Positions 22,266 to 33,235 of a DNA stretch of 64,000 bases are shown one piece after another. The notes beneath the pieces were generated by a model. It made no database searches and was not told the origin of the DNA. It saw only the letters and a program-made list of their open reading frames with translations. This DNA is from Beverwykella pulmonaria (Eukaryota > Ascomycota > Dothideomycetes > Pleosporales > Melanommataceae): positions 1,080,348-1,144,347 of the forward strand of contig BCHH01000007.1 in assembly GCA_001599595.1 (NCBI GenBank). The letters are read 5' to 3'. Position numbers and translations under genes: made by a program. Numbering within the stretch: position 1 is the stretch's first letter; every line of letters starts with the position of its first letter.

Positions 22266-24285
22266 CTAGAGTTCGTCGCTGATGAGGTAGTCTTCCATCC
22301 AGTTATCTTCCATTCCCATGTCCATCTCCAGGTCCTTGTCCGAATCTAGATCTTCGCTGCGCTCCATTTCCAGGACGATCGTCGACAGCGCTGAACCCCT
22401 TTCCACCGGCTTGAGTGTTGAAGGTGATACCTGATGATCGTTGGAGTCGTCGATGGCTCCGGCTGTTAGAAGGATGTTTACGATTTCTTTGTAGCCGCGG
22501 CGTCTTGCGAATTTGAGGGCGGTTTCGTTTTTATTATACCCAAGGCCCCAATGACCCTCGACGGTGCGTGCCTCGATGTCGATGTCTTTATGCTGGAGAA
22601 GCAGTTCCACCACCCTAGCATGGCCATTCATTACTGCAAGATGTAATGGTGTCTCGCCAAACCCACTTCGGGCATTCACCTGAATGTCTTTATGGCTGAG
22701 AAGTAATCTCATGACCTCTATGCTAGATGCCATTGTGGCGAAATGCAGTGGCGTTCGATTATGGTAGTACTGATGCCGGTTAATGGTACCCTGTTTCAAG
22801 TCTACGCCTCTCGTTTGAAGGAGCAGCTTTGCCACCCCCAAGTGACCCCTCGAAGCGGCCAGATGCAATGGGGATCTAATGAAGACGCCTTCCTTTGCTT
22901 TCAAGCAAGTCGTGCCGAAGCGTTTATCGTTTAAGAGAAGTCTTAAAATATTCAGCTCTCCGAAATATGACGCGAGATGGGTTGCCGTTTGCTTCCTGTC
23001 GTCTATAGCATCAATATTGACTTGTTTGTAGGTCAACAATCGCCGTACAATATGTTCATGACCCTTCATGACGGCAAGGTGTAATGGAGTGTGCCCATTT
23101 CCAGTTCTTAAGTTTATATCCACTCCTTGAGTGCCTAATAGCATGTCTACGACCCGGTCATGGCCACGAAGGACTGCGTAATGAATGGGAGCATATACTC
23201 TATGAGACGAAGCATTTAAGCGAATGGAATCGTGTCTGAGCAGTTCTTTTAATATCGCTTCATTTCCTGAGCTCGCAGCAAGATGCAACGGTGTGCATCC
23301 AGTATCAGACCGCACATTCACATCGAGCGATGGATGTGTAAGCAGCGCTCTTGCTATTGAATCGCGTCCGTACTTTGCAGCATAATGCAATGGAGCCCAT
23401 CCGGTGCCACTCCTTGCGTTTATGTCAACTCCAGGATACAAAAGCAGCGCTTTTATGATCGAATCATCTCTGGATGCTGCAGCAAGATGAAGAAGAGAAA
23501 GAGGCCCCTCGGAGATGTATTCAGTTCCTAGATATTTCACCAAGACCTGGATAAGTTGTACTTGGCCCGATTGAATCGCACTGTAGGTGATTGATCGACC
23601 ACGTTTGTCTACAGCCCTGCCGTCTGCTCCTCGATCTAACAGGGTTCTTGTGGCCTCCACATGTCCACCTTCTGCTGCTTCTTGTAATGCCGTTCGTCCC
23701 ATGCCATTTCGTTCAGTCAACTCAGCTCCTCTGTCTAATAACTGTACTAGCATATCTGTGTGTCCGGCTCTTGCAGCACAATGCAGCAGTGTTGATCCGT
23801 CGACCGCTTTTGCTGATACGTCAACTCGATCAATCAGGTATTCGAAAACGCTCATAGATCCAGCTCCTGTAGCGTCCCATAGCTCCGGTATTGTAATTTC
23901 GCTTCCAGGGTTTTTTAATAGTTCTTCTTTTGTGGCGTTCAACCTCCCTTTCACTTCGTTCCCTAAACCATGAACTCTACGTAAGTGCTGACGCAGATTG
24001 TCTCTCCTTGTTGCGTTGAAGTCACACTCTGGGACACTGCACGGAAATTTCCTGTTCCCCGCTCGATGTCGGGCTTGTATGTGCCGGGCGAGGTCTAGTC
24101 GCAGTGCAAAGCCTTTCTCGCAGAATTCGCAACCGTATGGCTTGGAATGCGTTTTACAGTGCTGGCTATCAAGACATCAGTCAAGTTCAATGCCTCGTAT
24201 GCGAAGAATCTCACTTGTATCGTCCACGAGTCGGAAAAGTTTTCGGACATTTATCGCACGCGAAAAACTCCATTGAGCTCGTCAT
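22266..24285 (-). CDS. C2H2 zinc finger-ankyrin repeat fusion protein
   Basis: A 656-aa protein in exons 24285-24215 and 24165-22266; the 49-nt intron (GTGAGA to GATAG) falls inside the first finger. Three C2H2 fingers lie at the N-terminus: C10-C13-H26-H30, C36-C39-H52-H57 and C66-C71-H84-H89, the last as C-x4-C-x12-H-x4-H. They are followed by 13 ankyrin repeats from about residue 140 to 590, several with the TPLHLA core (TGCTPLHLAASSGNEAILKE, NGHTPLHLAVMKGHEHIVRR). The C-terminus is acidic (DLDSDKDLEMDMGMEDN). I infer a DNA-binding or nucleic-acid-binding head with a protein-binding body; its targets are unknown. It shares a 464-bp divergent promoter with another C2H2 gene at 24750. The fusion is well supported because the frame crosses from the third finger into the repeats with no gap. 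Confidence 0.85.
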
Positions 24286-24749
24286 TCTGGTGTTGATTTG
24301 ATAGAACTTCCTGGTCGTTCTTTAAAGCGTCTTTGTTTGTAGCCACACCGCATGATCTTCTTGAGCATTTATTGTTGCAGCAGTTCGTCCATGGAGCTTC
24401 CACAAAAGGCCCAGATGCGACATCACTTATTGAGGGCGCTGAACATGGAATCTATTGGTCGCCCTAATCATGCTTATGCTCTGTGGCTGCTACCAAATGC
24501 AGTGTGACCTTAGGGCGCTCAGCGCACAATCCTCCCTGCACCTCCGCACATATGAGCTCTGAAGTGTCCGTAGTGAAGACGTCTTTCCGCTCTTTCGCTC
24601 CATCTTTTGTCTTTCTCGCACACTCCATTAAGCTTGAATTCCACCTTGCAACGCAAAATATCTTGCATCCTTGATCTCTACCGACGAGCTTCTCCTGCAG
24701 ATTGGCACAGGCTTTCACCAACAGCTTCGTTTCGCATAGCACACCTACG

Positions 24750-25618
24750 ATGTCTACATCGCAGACGAATGAAGACGGAAAGCCGAAGACGTATCTGCCA
24801 TTGACAACAGCCAAGGACAATTTCAGGTGAATTTTTTTTTAGGCTGACGCAGTTATGCCTTTAGTTGTGCGAAGGTGGAGGACGAACGGCGCTGCCACCC
24901 ACCTGCACTCGGCCATGCAGGTCTGTGGAGCCCCAGGTCTGATGACTTCAACTTTCTATACCGAAGCACTCCCCGGACCAGCCTTACGCATGATCAACTC
25001 TCCCAGAATGTCGACGACTTCGGACCTCATTATTATCCCTTCGAACCCTACTATTACCTTGGACCATACCATGGTCACAACAACGCTTTCCATAGTGCCC
25101 CGTCACTGAACTATGCGAATGGCCTCAACACCAATTCTGGCTTCATGCCGACGAACAGCTTTCCTATGGCCAACTTCGATTGTCTAGGAATGGACCTCAC
25201 CGGTGCTGGTTTCGAGCCGCTTTCCAACGTCTCCTTGCAGAACGAAATTGCCGTTCACTGGCCAATCATTCCGACTATCCTGCAGCCTGATGACTCCCTT
25301 CCGCTGGTCCCACAACCTCATCCCCCTCCCTCACCGGCCGGTCTTGTGGTCCAACCAACCCCTGCTCCAGCCTCACTACCGCTGACACGACGAGCTCGAT
25401 TGCCGGCTCGCAAATTCGACAACGCCGCCAATAAGGATCGCCTTCGATGCCCCGAGGGATGTTCTGAAACGTTCGGCCGCCCGGCAGATTATCGTCGCCA
25501 TATGAAAAAACATCAGGCTCGGCCATATAAGTGCATGGACAGCGACTGCACTAAGACGGATTATCGCCTTGACAAGATGAGGGATCATGCTAAGAGGGTC
25601 CATGGGATCAACCTCTAG
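24750..25618 (+). CDS. C2H2 zinc finger protein with two C-terminal fingers
   Basis: A 276-aa protein in exons 24750-24826 and 24865-25618. The N-terminal 200 residues are low-complexity, rich in Tyr, Pro and Asn (HYYPFEPYYYLGPYHGHNN). Two fingers lie near the C-terminus: C-x3-C-x12-H-x3-H in CPEGCSETFGRPADYRRHMK, and C-x4-C-x12-H-x4-H in YKCMDSDCTKTDYRLDKMRD. This layout is common in fungal proteins of unknown regulatory function. The intron is only 38 nt (GTGAAT, T-run, CTTTAG), which is short, but the frame joins as S-C-A-K-V-E-D-E; a 26-nt alternative acceptor at 24852 would also keep the frame. It is divergent to the zinc finger-ankyrin gene and could be co-regulated with it. Confidence 0.75.
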
Positions 25619-27432
25619 GCTGTCTCTGGTGATGCCAAGGTGGGCCTTGGTGAGAGTGAGGAACTCCTGAAGTGTACAGGATGCTCCATAGCTTTGGGTA
25701 TTGATGATGGATATAGTTTGTGATGGATTCCAATCTCTATTTTTGTGCTCATGTTCTGTCATTCATTACTGGGATTCCCTTTACACACTCATTTGTGTTT
25801 TGTTGTTCTGGGTATCTCGAAATTGAATAAACCTATCTCTCGTTACAATGTGAGTTCGTGTCTCTCTAACTCGAAACCCCGAACACAAGTGCCATCCTCA
25901 GCCTCAGCCCAGTCACGATCTACACCCCGATGTTCCGGTCAAGAGCGACGCAGCTCGAACAACTCACATTGCAGCTGCATGCATCAATATGTGCGCCGCT
26001 CATTCTCATTGGACCACTGCGCCCCAGACTTTGATTGGACGAAGACGCCCTCCTCGTATTGTGCCGACTGCTGGACCAGTGATTTTGGCTGAAGACGCCC
26101 TTCGAAATTTTGATGGTGGGAGTGTGGTGGCACTCGATTAGCCTGTGGGTTTCGTGGACGGCCACGGAGAATCCGCGAGGCCGACGTCGGCGTGGTGGTG
26201 ATGCCAACATGATCCTTCACTCTGCTGCAAGAATGGGGCGCGGCACTCCAATAAGGTTTGCAAGACCCCGCCATGCGTAACTACTTTAGACCTTTCTGGC
26301 GGGAACATTGCTGCCTTGACATGAGTTTTCATGGACACGATGGCTCGGGCTCCCCCTTTTTCCTGTTCCTTTACATTTTGAGGGGATGCTTTCAAAAAAT
26401 CTGACATTTGCTTGGAAGTATACTTCAGTGCCGTTAGGCTGGGAAACCTCGAGTCCAGATTTCTATGAATTCAAGCTCAGATGCAGAGCTGGCCATTTCC
26501 AATTGTTGACTCTAGCTAACATTGTCGCTATTAGCGTGGGGGGATGTTCTTTGCCACTGGATTATCTCGTGAGGTCTTGTGGTGGGGTGAATGGCGACGT
26601 CACGTGTAACGTGTAATGCGGCTCGCAATGCATTCGTGGAGCAATTGGCATGGTTTAAAGACAACAAAGGATAGTCAGCGACGACCTCAAAACCGCGTTT
26701 TCATTCTTGTCCGTTTTTTACACCAACTCACGCATTTTGTTCCTTTTGTGTTCTAGACGAGAAGCTGCCTCTCTATTTCTAGCATCTTTTTCTGCCACTC
26801 ATTTCTCTTCTTTTCAGCACCTTTCATTTGTGTTTCAGCGTAAGCTTTTCATCTCATTGCTCAAAGTGTGGGTTGGATTTCCCCGCTGCTCGTGCCCGTG
26901 TTCCTGTTTGAGCTCTATTTGCCACCGCGTTCCCCAAAATAGACGAAATGAGCGCATTCCAAGAGCCTCATCGATGTCATGCAATCCGACGGATGTACAA
27001 AACGGGCCTAGCAGCGCCCGCATAATGGACCCTGGAGGATCTGCACGAATAGACGTCACCGCCAAGATATGTCATCATAGCCTGAAAGTAGTTCAAATAG
27101 CTGGATGGAACGAAAGGTCCTGCCTTTCGATGCCTGGGAGAATAGAGCAATCATTCTACTTGTAGTCATCGGTCTAATATAATTGTAAGTTCACAACCAT
27201 AAGTGTGCAGGATCACAACCAAAAGAGCGCCAGGTGAGTCGCAACCGCACATTCCCCGCTTTTTTATTCAATGCTAATTGTCAAAGGAAACAGGCCATCA
27301 TACGACTGCAACAAACCGTCGACCTTGTTTGCATACACGAGTCCCGATCTCTCAAGATCACCTGTTTATCTGACACGGGCATATCCCTAACCATACGCGA
27401 ACCCCGCATTTCCACCACATACATAATCCAGC
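25619..27432. other. Gene-free stretch, 1.8 kb
   Basis: No supported gene. A pyrimidine-rich stretch at 26690-26870 looks like a fungal transcript leader, but the frames after it (for example ATG 26947, 25 codons) are short. A frame of 152 codons from 26707 shows no domain or codon pattern. It may belong to a long leader of the gene at 27433 or to a non-coding transcript. Confidence 0.4.
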
Positions 27433-28083
27433 ATGGGCGACTCGCTTCTCGAACTCCCTCCATCGAGCGGAACCTTCACACCAGCCACACCATCAGGACT
27501 CACCCCAAACACACGCTCCGAAGTCGAAGCGGCACTCACACTCAACAGCGCCGCGCAGACAGACTCTGCTGCTCCCACTACACCGCTTATATCGAACGTA
27601 CATATGGCCCTGAGCGGCAGCGAGACGGCCGACGTCGTCGACGACGGCATGACAGAAGCACAGAAGGCGTGGCGCCGGCCCGCGGGCCCCATCCGCACGA
27701 GCTCGACCAACTATGAGAAAGCGCTCGCACAGGCGCACAAGGATCCCTCCCTCCAATCTGTCCTTTCCACCGACACAGTGACCGAGAGCGGACGAAGCAT
27801 CACAGGAGATACGGTGGCATCTCCTACTTCCACAACGGCAGCTGCGTTCCCGCCTCCCGGCCAGGGCGTTGTCCCATTGCACACGGGCGTGGGAGCCGGA
27901 CAGGCCGAGGCGGTCAAGAGGGCCAAACCTACGGGATTGAGCCTGGGCCAGCTTGGCAGACAGCAGAGCTGGAATGCACAGGATTTCAAGCACGTATATA
28001 GTGCGAGTTTGATGGAGCCAGTCAAGAGTGATGCTGGGTATGCATCGGGCGCCGAGGGACCCGCAGACGCACGTGAGCGATAA
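27433..28083 (+). CDS. Conserved fungal hypothetical protein
   Basis: A 216-aa intronless protein starting at ATG 27433 in good context. It is mostly disordered and rich in Ser, Thr, Ala and Pro. Two stretches look ordered: DGMTEAQKAWRRPAGPIRTS near residue 71 and LGQLGRQQSWNAQDFKHVYS followed by ASLMEPVKSDAGYASG near the C-terminus. The second has the look of a conserved motif in small fungal proteins of unknown function. There is no signal peptide or membrane segment, so it is probably cytosolic or nuclear. Strong C/G third-position bias supports that it is coding. I cannot assign a role. Confidence 0.7.
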   Translation: MGDSLLELPPSSGTFTPATPSGLTPNTRSEVEAALTLNSAAQTDSAAPTTPLISNVHMALSGSETADVVDDGMTEAQKAWRRPAGPIRTSSTNYEKALAQAHKDPSLQSVLSTDTVTESGRSITGDTVASPTSTTAAAFPPPGQGVVPLHTGVGAGQAEAVKRAKPTGLSLGQLGRQQSWNAQDFKHVYSASLMEPVKSDAGYASGAEGPADARER

Positions 28084-28445
28084 GCGTGCATGGATTCTCG
28101 TCCGGGAAGAGGTAGTAGTGGAAGTTGCAACTTCCTGAATATCATGTGTCACGACTGTATAATAGATATGGAGTTCTGGGACTTCGAGGGTTTGAGGGCT
28201 TGTAGCATCACTTCAGTTGTTCATGACAGGACGTTAGTTATTGTTAATCATGGATTTTCTCCATTCCGCATTTATGGTGTAGTTGTTTTGTGTGCTCTCT
28301 ACCATCTGTACCAGCCTAAACTAATACGAACGTTATAGAGCACGCTTCTACAACCAACGCAACCCATATACATACCACCATACCGCACCGAGCGCGCTGC
28401 AGGGTCCGCCACCTTGATCGTAATCCAGGACCATCTCACGATCCA
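28084..28445. other. Convergent 3' flanks
   Basis: The spacer between the hypothetical gene ending at 28083 and the cysteine-rich gene ending at 28446 on the other strand. No gene or repeat seen. Confidence 0.5.
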
Positions 28446-29089
28446 TTACTTAGCATCGACCTCATCAGCCTCACGAGGAGGGCGACCACCACGAAGACAC
28501 ATGCACATGGGCGTATGGGTCCCCATGATGATACCGCAGCAATTGCCGCCGCAATCTTTGATGTCGACAAACTTCCAGCGGCCCGACATCTTGCACTGCT
28601 GAATGTGCGTTCCATCGGGGGAGCATCGCTGGCTGCCTTCAGAACAGACCTCGGAGTCGGTGGGAGGAGACGCGATGACGTCCTTATATTTGTCAGTGGG
28701 GATGAGATCGCGCTTTGGAGATTCGGTGTCGTCGATGGGGTGCAGATTGCAGTAGCCGCAATAGGGGCACTAAATCATATCTTGTTAGTTGGGGAAACGT
28801 TGAGCTGAAGACGGTGACGTACGTTGTCGCCGTAGGCGCGACAGACCTACGTATTGCACTGGGGAATCTTTCGGATGTCGTTTTGGACGCGCTGATGGGG
28901 TGTTGTCAGCACATAGGCATCGATTGGAGGCAAAAGGGCTATACATGCCGACATGCAGGCATCAAAGGAGACCTTGCATTCATGACGGCATGGCTCGAAG
29001 GATCCCAAGCCGGAGGTTAGATCAATCGGGAGGATGGCGATGGAGGCCACGAAGACAGTGAAGATGGAGAGGATGAAGAAATTCTTCAT
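28446..29089 (-). CDS. Small cysteine-rich secreted protein (candidate effector)
   Basis: A secreted protein of about 169 aa. ATG 29089 opens a signal peptide (MKNFFILSIFTVFVASIA), then CRHECKVSFDACMSAC with C-x3-C spacing. The last exon (28769-28446) is clear: CPYCGYCNLHP, then a domain reading VCSEGSQRCSPDGTHIQQCK and GRWKFVDIKDCGGNCC. That domain matches repeats of the neighbouring gene at 29868. The middle splicing is uncertain. Model 1, with canonical branch sites, uses exons 29089-28945, 28891-28851 and 28769-28446 with introns of 53 and 81 nt. Model 2 keeps C-x3-C and reads VCRAYGDN before the last exon, but needs a weak intron (GTGCTG to CGTAG). Reading straight through meets TAG at the junction. 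It is divergent to its partner across 778 bp. Confidence 0.7.
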
Positions 29090-29867
29090 GGTGGAAAATT
29101 GAAATGGTGTTGGTTCGAGTGGAGTAGAGCGGTTGTTGACGACGTTTGTGGGAGGGAGGTGAAGTGGAGGGGTCTTTATACACACATGGGTTCTACTAGC
29201 AATCAAGTACAGTGCTTGAAGAATAGGGCGTGGAAGTGAATAGGGAAAGAGGGGGGGACAGTGGAAAATGATGGGGAGACTTTCACTTTCGAAGGCGAAG
29301 AGGAGAGACGCCAATGCGAGGACGTTAAGGAAATTATGGTATGTATGCACATTCCTGTTCATTTGATCAGAAGTATCATTCATCGTGATTAACATAGATC
29401 GCTTCACTGTTACAAAGCTGAGGTGGACAGCGATTAGCCTGGGTGTTCAAGTAGCAATATCTCCATTCACCGTTCACTATCACAGACTAATCTTCGGGAT
29501 CGTAAGGCCCTAGTCCCTCCGGCTCGAGACTGGAAATCTCACCGCCGTTCAAGATAGTCCTAACTCTGATGTATGGATATGTTCCTGCTGAAATCGACAA
29601 TTGCGTCTCTGGAATCCTCTTTTTCGCCGCCTCGCCCTCGAGATGCCTTCCTCAGAGACCTTGGCTGATAACAACAGAGGATAACAGCAGAAAGAGCTAC
29701 ACGTACGGCCTCACCCTCATGTCACGCCGCCTGCCTCTTTCCACATATATCCCTCCACCTCCACTTCCGCCACTCCTTCACCTACACAGCAATCTTTTCT
29801 TTTCCCTCTCGGCCTCAACCCACCTCCTCGAAAGACCTCAACACCACACCCACTACACGTCTCCACG

Positions 29868-30974
29868 ATGAAGCTCTTGAACTTCCTCATGGTGGCTCTC
29901 CCGCTCGCTGGCGCCGTTGTCCTCCCGCCGACTACTTCTGCAGTGGACTTTTGCACCGAGATTGGAGAGCTTAGCTGCAATGTAGACAAGACCCACATCC
30001 TACTCTGCACAGAGATCTTTGGTAGTGACTGTGGACCCCCGGGCTCCTACCAATCCCGGGGCACCTTCCAGCGAGCCACCTGTGTCTCTACCCGGCCCAC
30101 GTGGACTCATGAGGCTCGTAACCATGCTGTCCCTCGCGCCGAGTCTGTGGCTTCAAGTACGCCACCTAAGGGCACTGACTGCGCGGTCGGCCAACGCAAA
30201 TGTAGCGACGATGGCCGAAGCTTCTTGCACTGCCAGTCGGGCTTTTGGACAGTCCTTCATAAGTGTGCCTATTGCGTTACCAATCCTTTTCCCCTTGGAC
30301 CGGAATGCTGTCTGCCGAAACCACTTCCTTCTGTCCCTTCTGCTGAACAAGATACCTCCAATGCTATCGCTCGATCTCTATCTCAAGACGTCGTAAAGAA
30401 CGACATGGTGTGGTATCAAACCTATCGTTGCGTGGATACCACTAGTTCCGCAGAGGCTCACTGCGCCACTCCCCGCGACCCTCCCTCCGATAATGTTGCC
30501 ATCAGCTGCCGCGCCGACGCCTCGATCCCGTCACTTGGGCTAGAGCAAGGTGGTGTACCACCCCCTCCGGCCTGGAAGCCCCAGGGGTGCCATGATCCTA
30601 GCTCGTATAACAACAAACATAATGGTGCCTTTATGTGCAGCTCCGACCACCGTTTCCTGCTTGTCTGCTCAAACAACCAGTGGGTTTGGTATCAGTCCTG
30701 TAAATGCATAGATACCTCCGGGTCGTCGGAGGCACACTGCGCTCCTCCCTCCGGGAACAACGACATCGGAGCCCGTGATAAGGCTATCAGTGCACCTCCT
30801 CCGCCAGCCACACACCTCCGGGGGTGCCATGATAGCAGCCGAAAGTATAGACATGAAGGCGAGCATATTTGCAGCTCTGACCGCCGGTTCTTGCTTGTCT
30901 GCTCAAATAAAAACTGGGTTTGGTATCAGTCCTGCAACTGCCTGGACGCTTCCGGCGAGGCGCACTGCACATAA
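29868..30974 (+). CDS. Cysteine-rich secreted repeat protein (candidate effector)
   Basis: A 368-aa intronless secreted protein from ATG 29868. The signal peptide is about residues 1-18. It carries repeats of a cysteine domain with the pattern C-x(4-15)-CS-x-D-x4-[FL]L-x-C-x(4-5)-W-x(5-6)-C-x-C. Repeat 2 is at 105-148 (VGQRKCSDDGRSFLHC), and repeats 4 and 5 at 240-291 and 320-367 (MCSSDHRFLLVCSNNQWVWY and ICSSDRRFLLVCSNKNWVWY). Residues 178-199 are half a repeat (MVWYQTYRCVDTTSS), so one copy has lost its front. Residues 29-55 may be a diverged first copy. Repeats 4 and 5 are very similar in DNA, hinting at recent duplication; Pro-rich linkers separate units. No known carbohydrate-binding family is recognised. 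It lies head-to-head with a gene that has one copy of the same domain. Confidence 0.8.
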   Translation: MKLLNFLMVALPLAGAVVLPPTTSAVDFCTEIGELSCNVDKTHILLCTEIFGSDCGPPGSYQSRGTFQRATCVSTRPTWTHEARNHAVPRAESVASSTPPKGTDCAVGQRKCSDDGRSFLHCQSGFWTVLHKCAYCVTNPFPLGPECCLPKPLPSVPSAEQDTSNAIARSLSQDVVKNDMVWYQTYRCVDTTSSAEAHCATPRDPPSDNVAISCRADASIPSLGLEQGGVPPPPAWKPQGCHDPSSYNNKHNGAFMCSSDHRFLLVCSNNQWVWYQSCKCIDTSGSSEAHCAPPSGNNDIGARDKAISAPPPPATHLRGCHDSSRKYRHEGEHICSSDRRFLLVCSNKNWVWYQSCNCLDASGEAHCT

Positions 30975-31865
30975 CGTAAAAGGAAGAAGAAACGGAGATG
31001 GAGGAATACGGATCGGCGAATATGAACCGAAGAAGGAATACATGGCCAGATTGGCTCAAATGGAGAGATTCAAACATGCGATATTGACCTGAGGGAGATG
31101 GACAGGACATGAATGAGCTTCACGCTTGAGTGAAACAGGCTCACTCACCTTCATATACATGCCCAATTCCATTCTTCTCATTTTCGCTGCTTCCAAAACG
31201 TGATCGTGATTTGACCCTCTTTCCCTTATGCCTACGACTGCTTCTCCCCTTGCCATTACCATCACCTGCCTCAAACAGCACATATCGCCACTCAGCTCAC
31301 GGCACGGACTTAACCCTTTCCCCTAACTCCTTTGCCATACCGTTTTCTGACGCCGAAATGCACTTTCGCCTCCCCCATCTCACCTTCATCCTCTCAGCCC
31401 TCGCCCTCGTCTTCGTCCAATACGCCATCATGCCTTCCCACTACATTGCCGAGGACGCATTTGTGATTATATTCAACACGCAATTGTAAACAGACTAGCT
31501 ATGCGGCATAACGCCGCGTCTGCCGCTTATCTTTCGACGACGTTTGCAGAGGAGGGCAAGAATAGAACTCAGCTGAGCATTTTACTCACGCAGTCCAGGA
31601 AAGAACGAACGGCGATGATGGGCGCGCACAACAGAAGAATATAAATAGTTCAGAACGTTGACCCTGTACGTTGATACGATGTTCGGCAAGATTTTACCCT
31701 TGCTTGCCAACGCCATGCGCTGAGATCTTGCTGTTCTTCAGTGTAGTCTAAACAGAATAACTTTTCCTTGGACCCGATAATCCGAACCGCCGGTCTACTT
31801 GAAGACGCCGTTTCCAAAGCCATACCGGGCCATCAAAACACAGATGTGTATAGACCTGAGTGAAC
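30975..31865. other. Gene-poor stretch
   Basis: Mostly non-coding. It holds one small frame at 31358-31489 (listed separately). No RNA gene or repeat seen. Confidence 0.45.
31358..31489 (+). CDS. Possible 43-aa peptide with a hydrophobic segment
   Basis: ATG 31358 opens a 43-codon frame beginning MHFRLPHLTFILSALALVFV, which resembles a signal peptide or a single membrane helix, then a short tail. Third positions are mostly C, as in real genes of the window, and the preceding 200 bp are pyrimidine-rich like a leader. It has no recognised family and could be the first exon of a lost gene or a chance frame. Confidence 0.25.
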   Translation: MHFRLPHLTFILSALALVFVQYAIMPSHYIAEDAFVIIFNTQL

Positions 31866-33235
31866 CTAGATGAAGATAGTTGTGATTCTTCTGAACAGGT
31901 CGCCAAATGGCCCTCGTGTGCCAAGACCCCCGTTTCTACCCAACCAAAGCGAATATACGCCAACAACAATGGCGAGCCCAAAAGCACCCGATCGCCTGTA
32001 ATACCACAGCTGTAACTTGACGCGTTTCGCGTGTTTCAGAGCCTTTTGCAAAGCTTGCTGCCTCTTCATCTTGATTTCTTGCTGCTTGAATAACATCTCT
32101 CCGTCTTCCAATGTGAGCCCGCGCATGTCGAACGGTGTCCTGGTAGCCTTGAGTACACTGGATGATGACAACTTCCACCACGCCCAACTACGCAACATCT
32201 GTGGGGACAGCCTTTCATGCAACTCGGCGGCCCGGGCAATGTGGAATTCGAGGTCGAATGGTTGAGGCAGTTTTCCCAAAACGGCATGAAAAATATCAAC
32301 GTCCTCCTTTTCGATTTGAAGGAGCTCTATTCTTCGGGAAAGGACGACGGCGGCGAAGAAATAGATGGGCATGGCAGTGTCGCGCGCGAGGAAGAAGTCA
32401 AATAGCCTCGAGATATCCGCGTACTCGTTTATAAGATGGGCGAACATGGTAATGGTGCCAGCGAGAGCAAAAAAAGGCTTCATTTTTGGGAGGTGGTGGT
32501 ACAACTCGGGATCGGCCGTTTGTATAATCGGGTGGAGGAGCTCGAGGTGGCAGATCGCAGGATCAAGCGACGGCAGCATGAAATCTCGGATTCGGAGCAG
32601 ACTCAGACGGGCGACTATATCGGGGGCATCGTGGGCGCCCAGGACCAGGAGGAAGACCTGGACGATGTCGTGGTAGCCCTGGAAGTAGCACAGGAGAGGG
32701 TGTCGGCGGAGGACCTCGATGATGACATTTGAGAGCTCCTCCTTCCGGCGGTCTAATTGTTTGTCTGATTCTGCGCTCGTATAAGCACCCTGCTAGCAAA
32801 CGGTGCGGTGTATGCTGGCTCTTACCATTCTTGGGGTAGTATACGAATGCGCGGTTGACATCAAGGGCTACCTGGGCCTCGTCTCGATGCGGGGGAAGGT
32901 CTCTCCAGGGCGTCTGGGTCGGGGGTTCGTCGCTGCTACACCCTAGAAGAACAGGCCCTGTTCGACGGACGTTAAGTGGCTGCACTGAGAAAAGAGAGAG
33001 GGGGGCACGGAGACATACAGGCTGTGCGACGCAAGCCATCGTTGAGCAGGCCATGGGTGCTGGTTGCGAGATGGACTAGGGCACCGAGATCGCGATCCAC
33101 ACATGCGGCACCGATCTGGGCACTCTTTGCGGCCCTTGCTTCTGACTCGGCGGGCGAAACGGGCGTATCTCTGCGGGACTCGAGGGCGGGGAGACTGGCA
33201 GTGCTCACGGAGCGGGTGGGTGTTGGTGAGGCCAT
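31866..33235 (-). CDS. TBC-domain RabGAP, TBC1D20/Gyp8-like
   Basis: A 417-aa GTPase-activating protein in exons 33235-33019, 32957-32826 and 32770-31866 (introns of 61 and 55 nt). The TBC domain starts near residue 60: LLNDGLRRTAWPVLLG, then LPPHRDEAQVALDVNRAFVY with the catalytic arginine finger Arg108, and CYFQGYHDIVQVFLLVLGA with the glutamine finger Gln147. Later parts (LPKMKPFFALAGTITMFAHL, LFDFFLARDTAMPIYFFAAV) are typical of TBC1D20/Gyp8. A hydrophobic segment near the C-terminus (GAFGLAIVVGVYSLWL) fits the ER tail anchor of that group, which acts on Rab1/Ypt1. ATG 33235 gives the usual N-terminal length; the frame is open upstream. Both catalytic residues are kept, so it should be active. 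Confidence 0.88.

Noticed and set aside
26707..27165. 152-codon plus-strand frame after a leader-like stretch
   Set aside because: Composition is erratic with many isolated Cys and Arg, and no family or splice pattern fits; it is kept only as a possible non-coding transcript.
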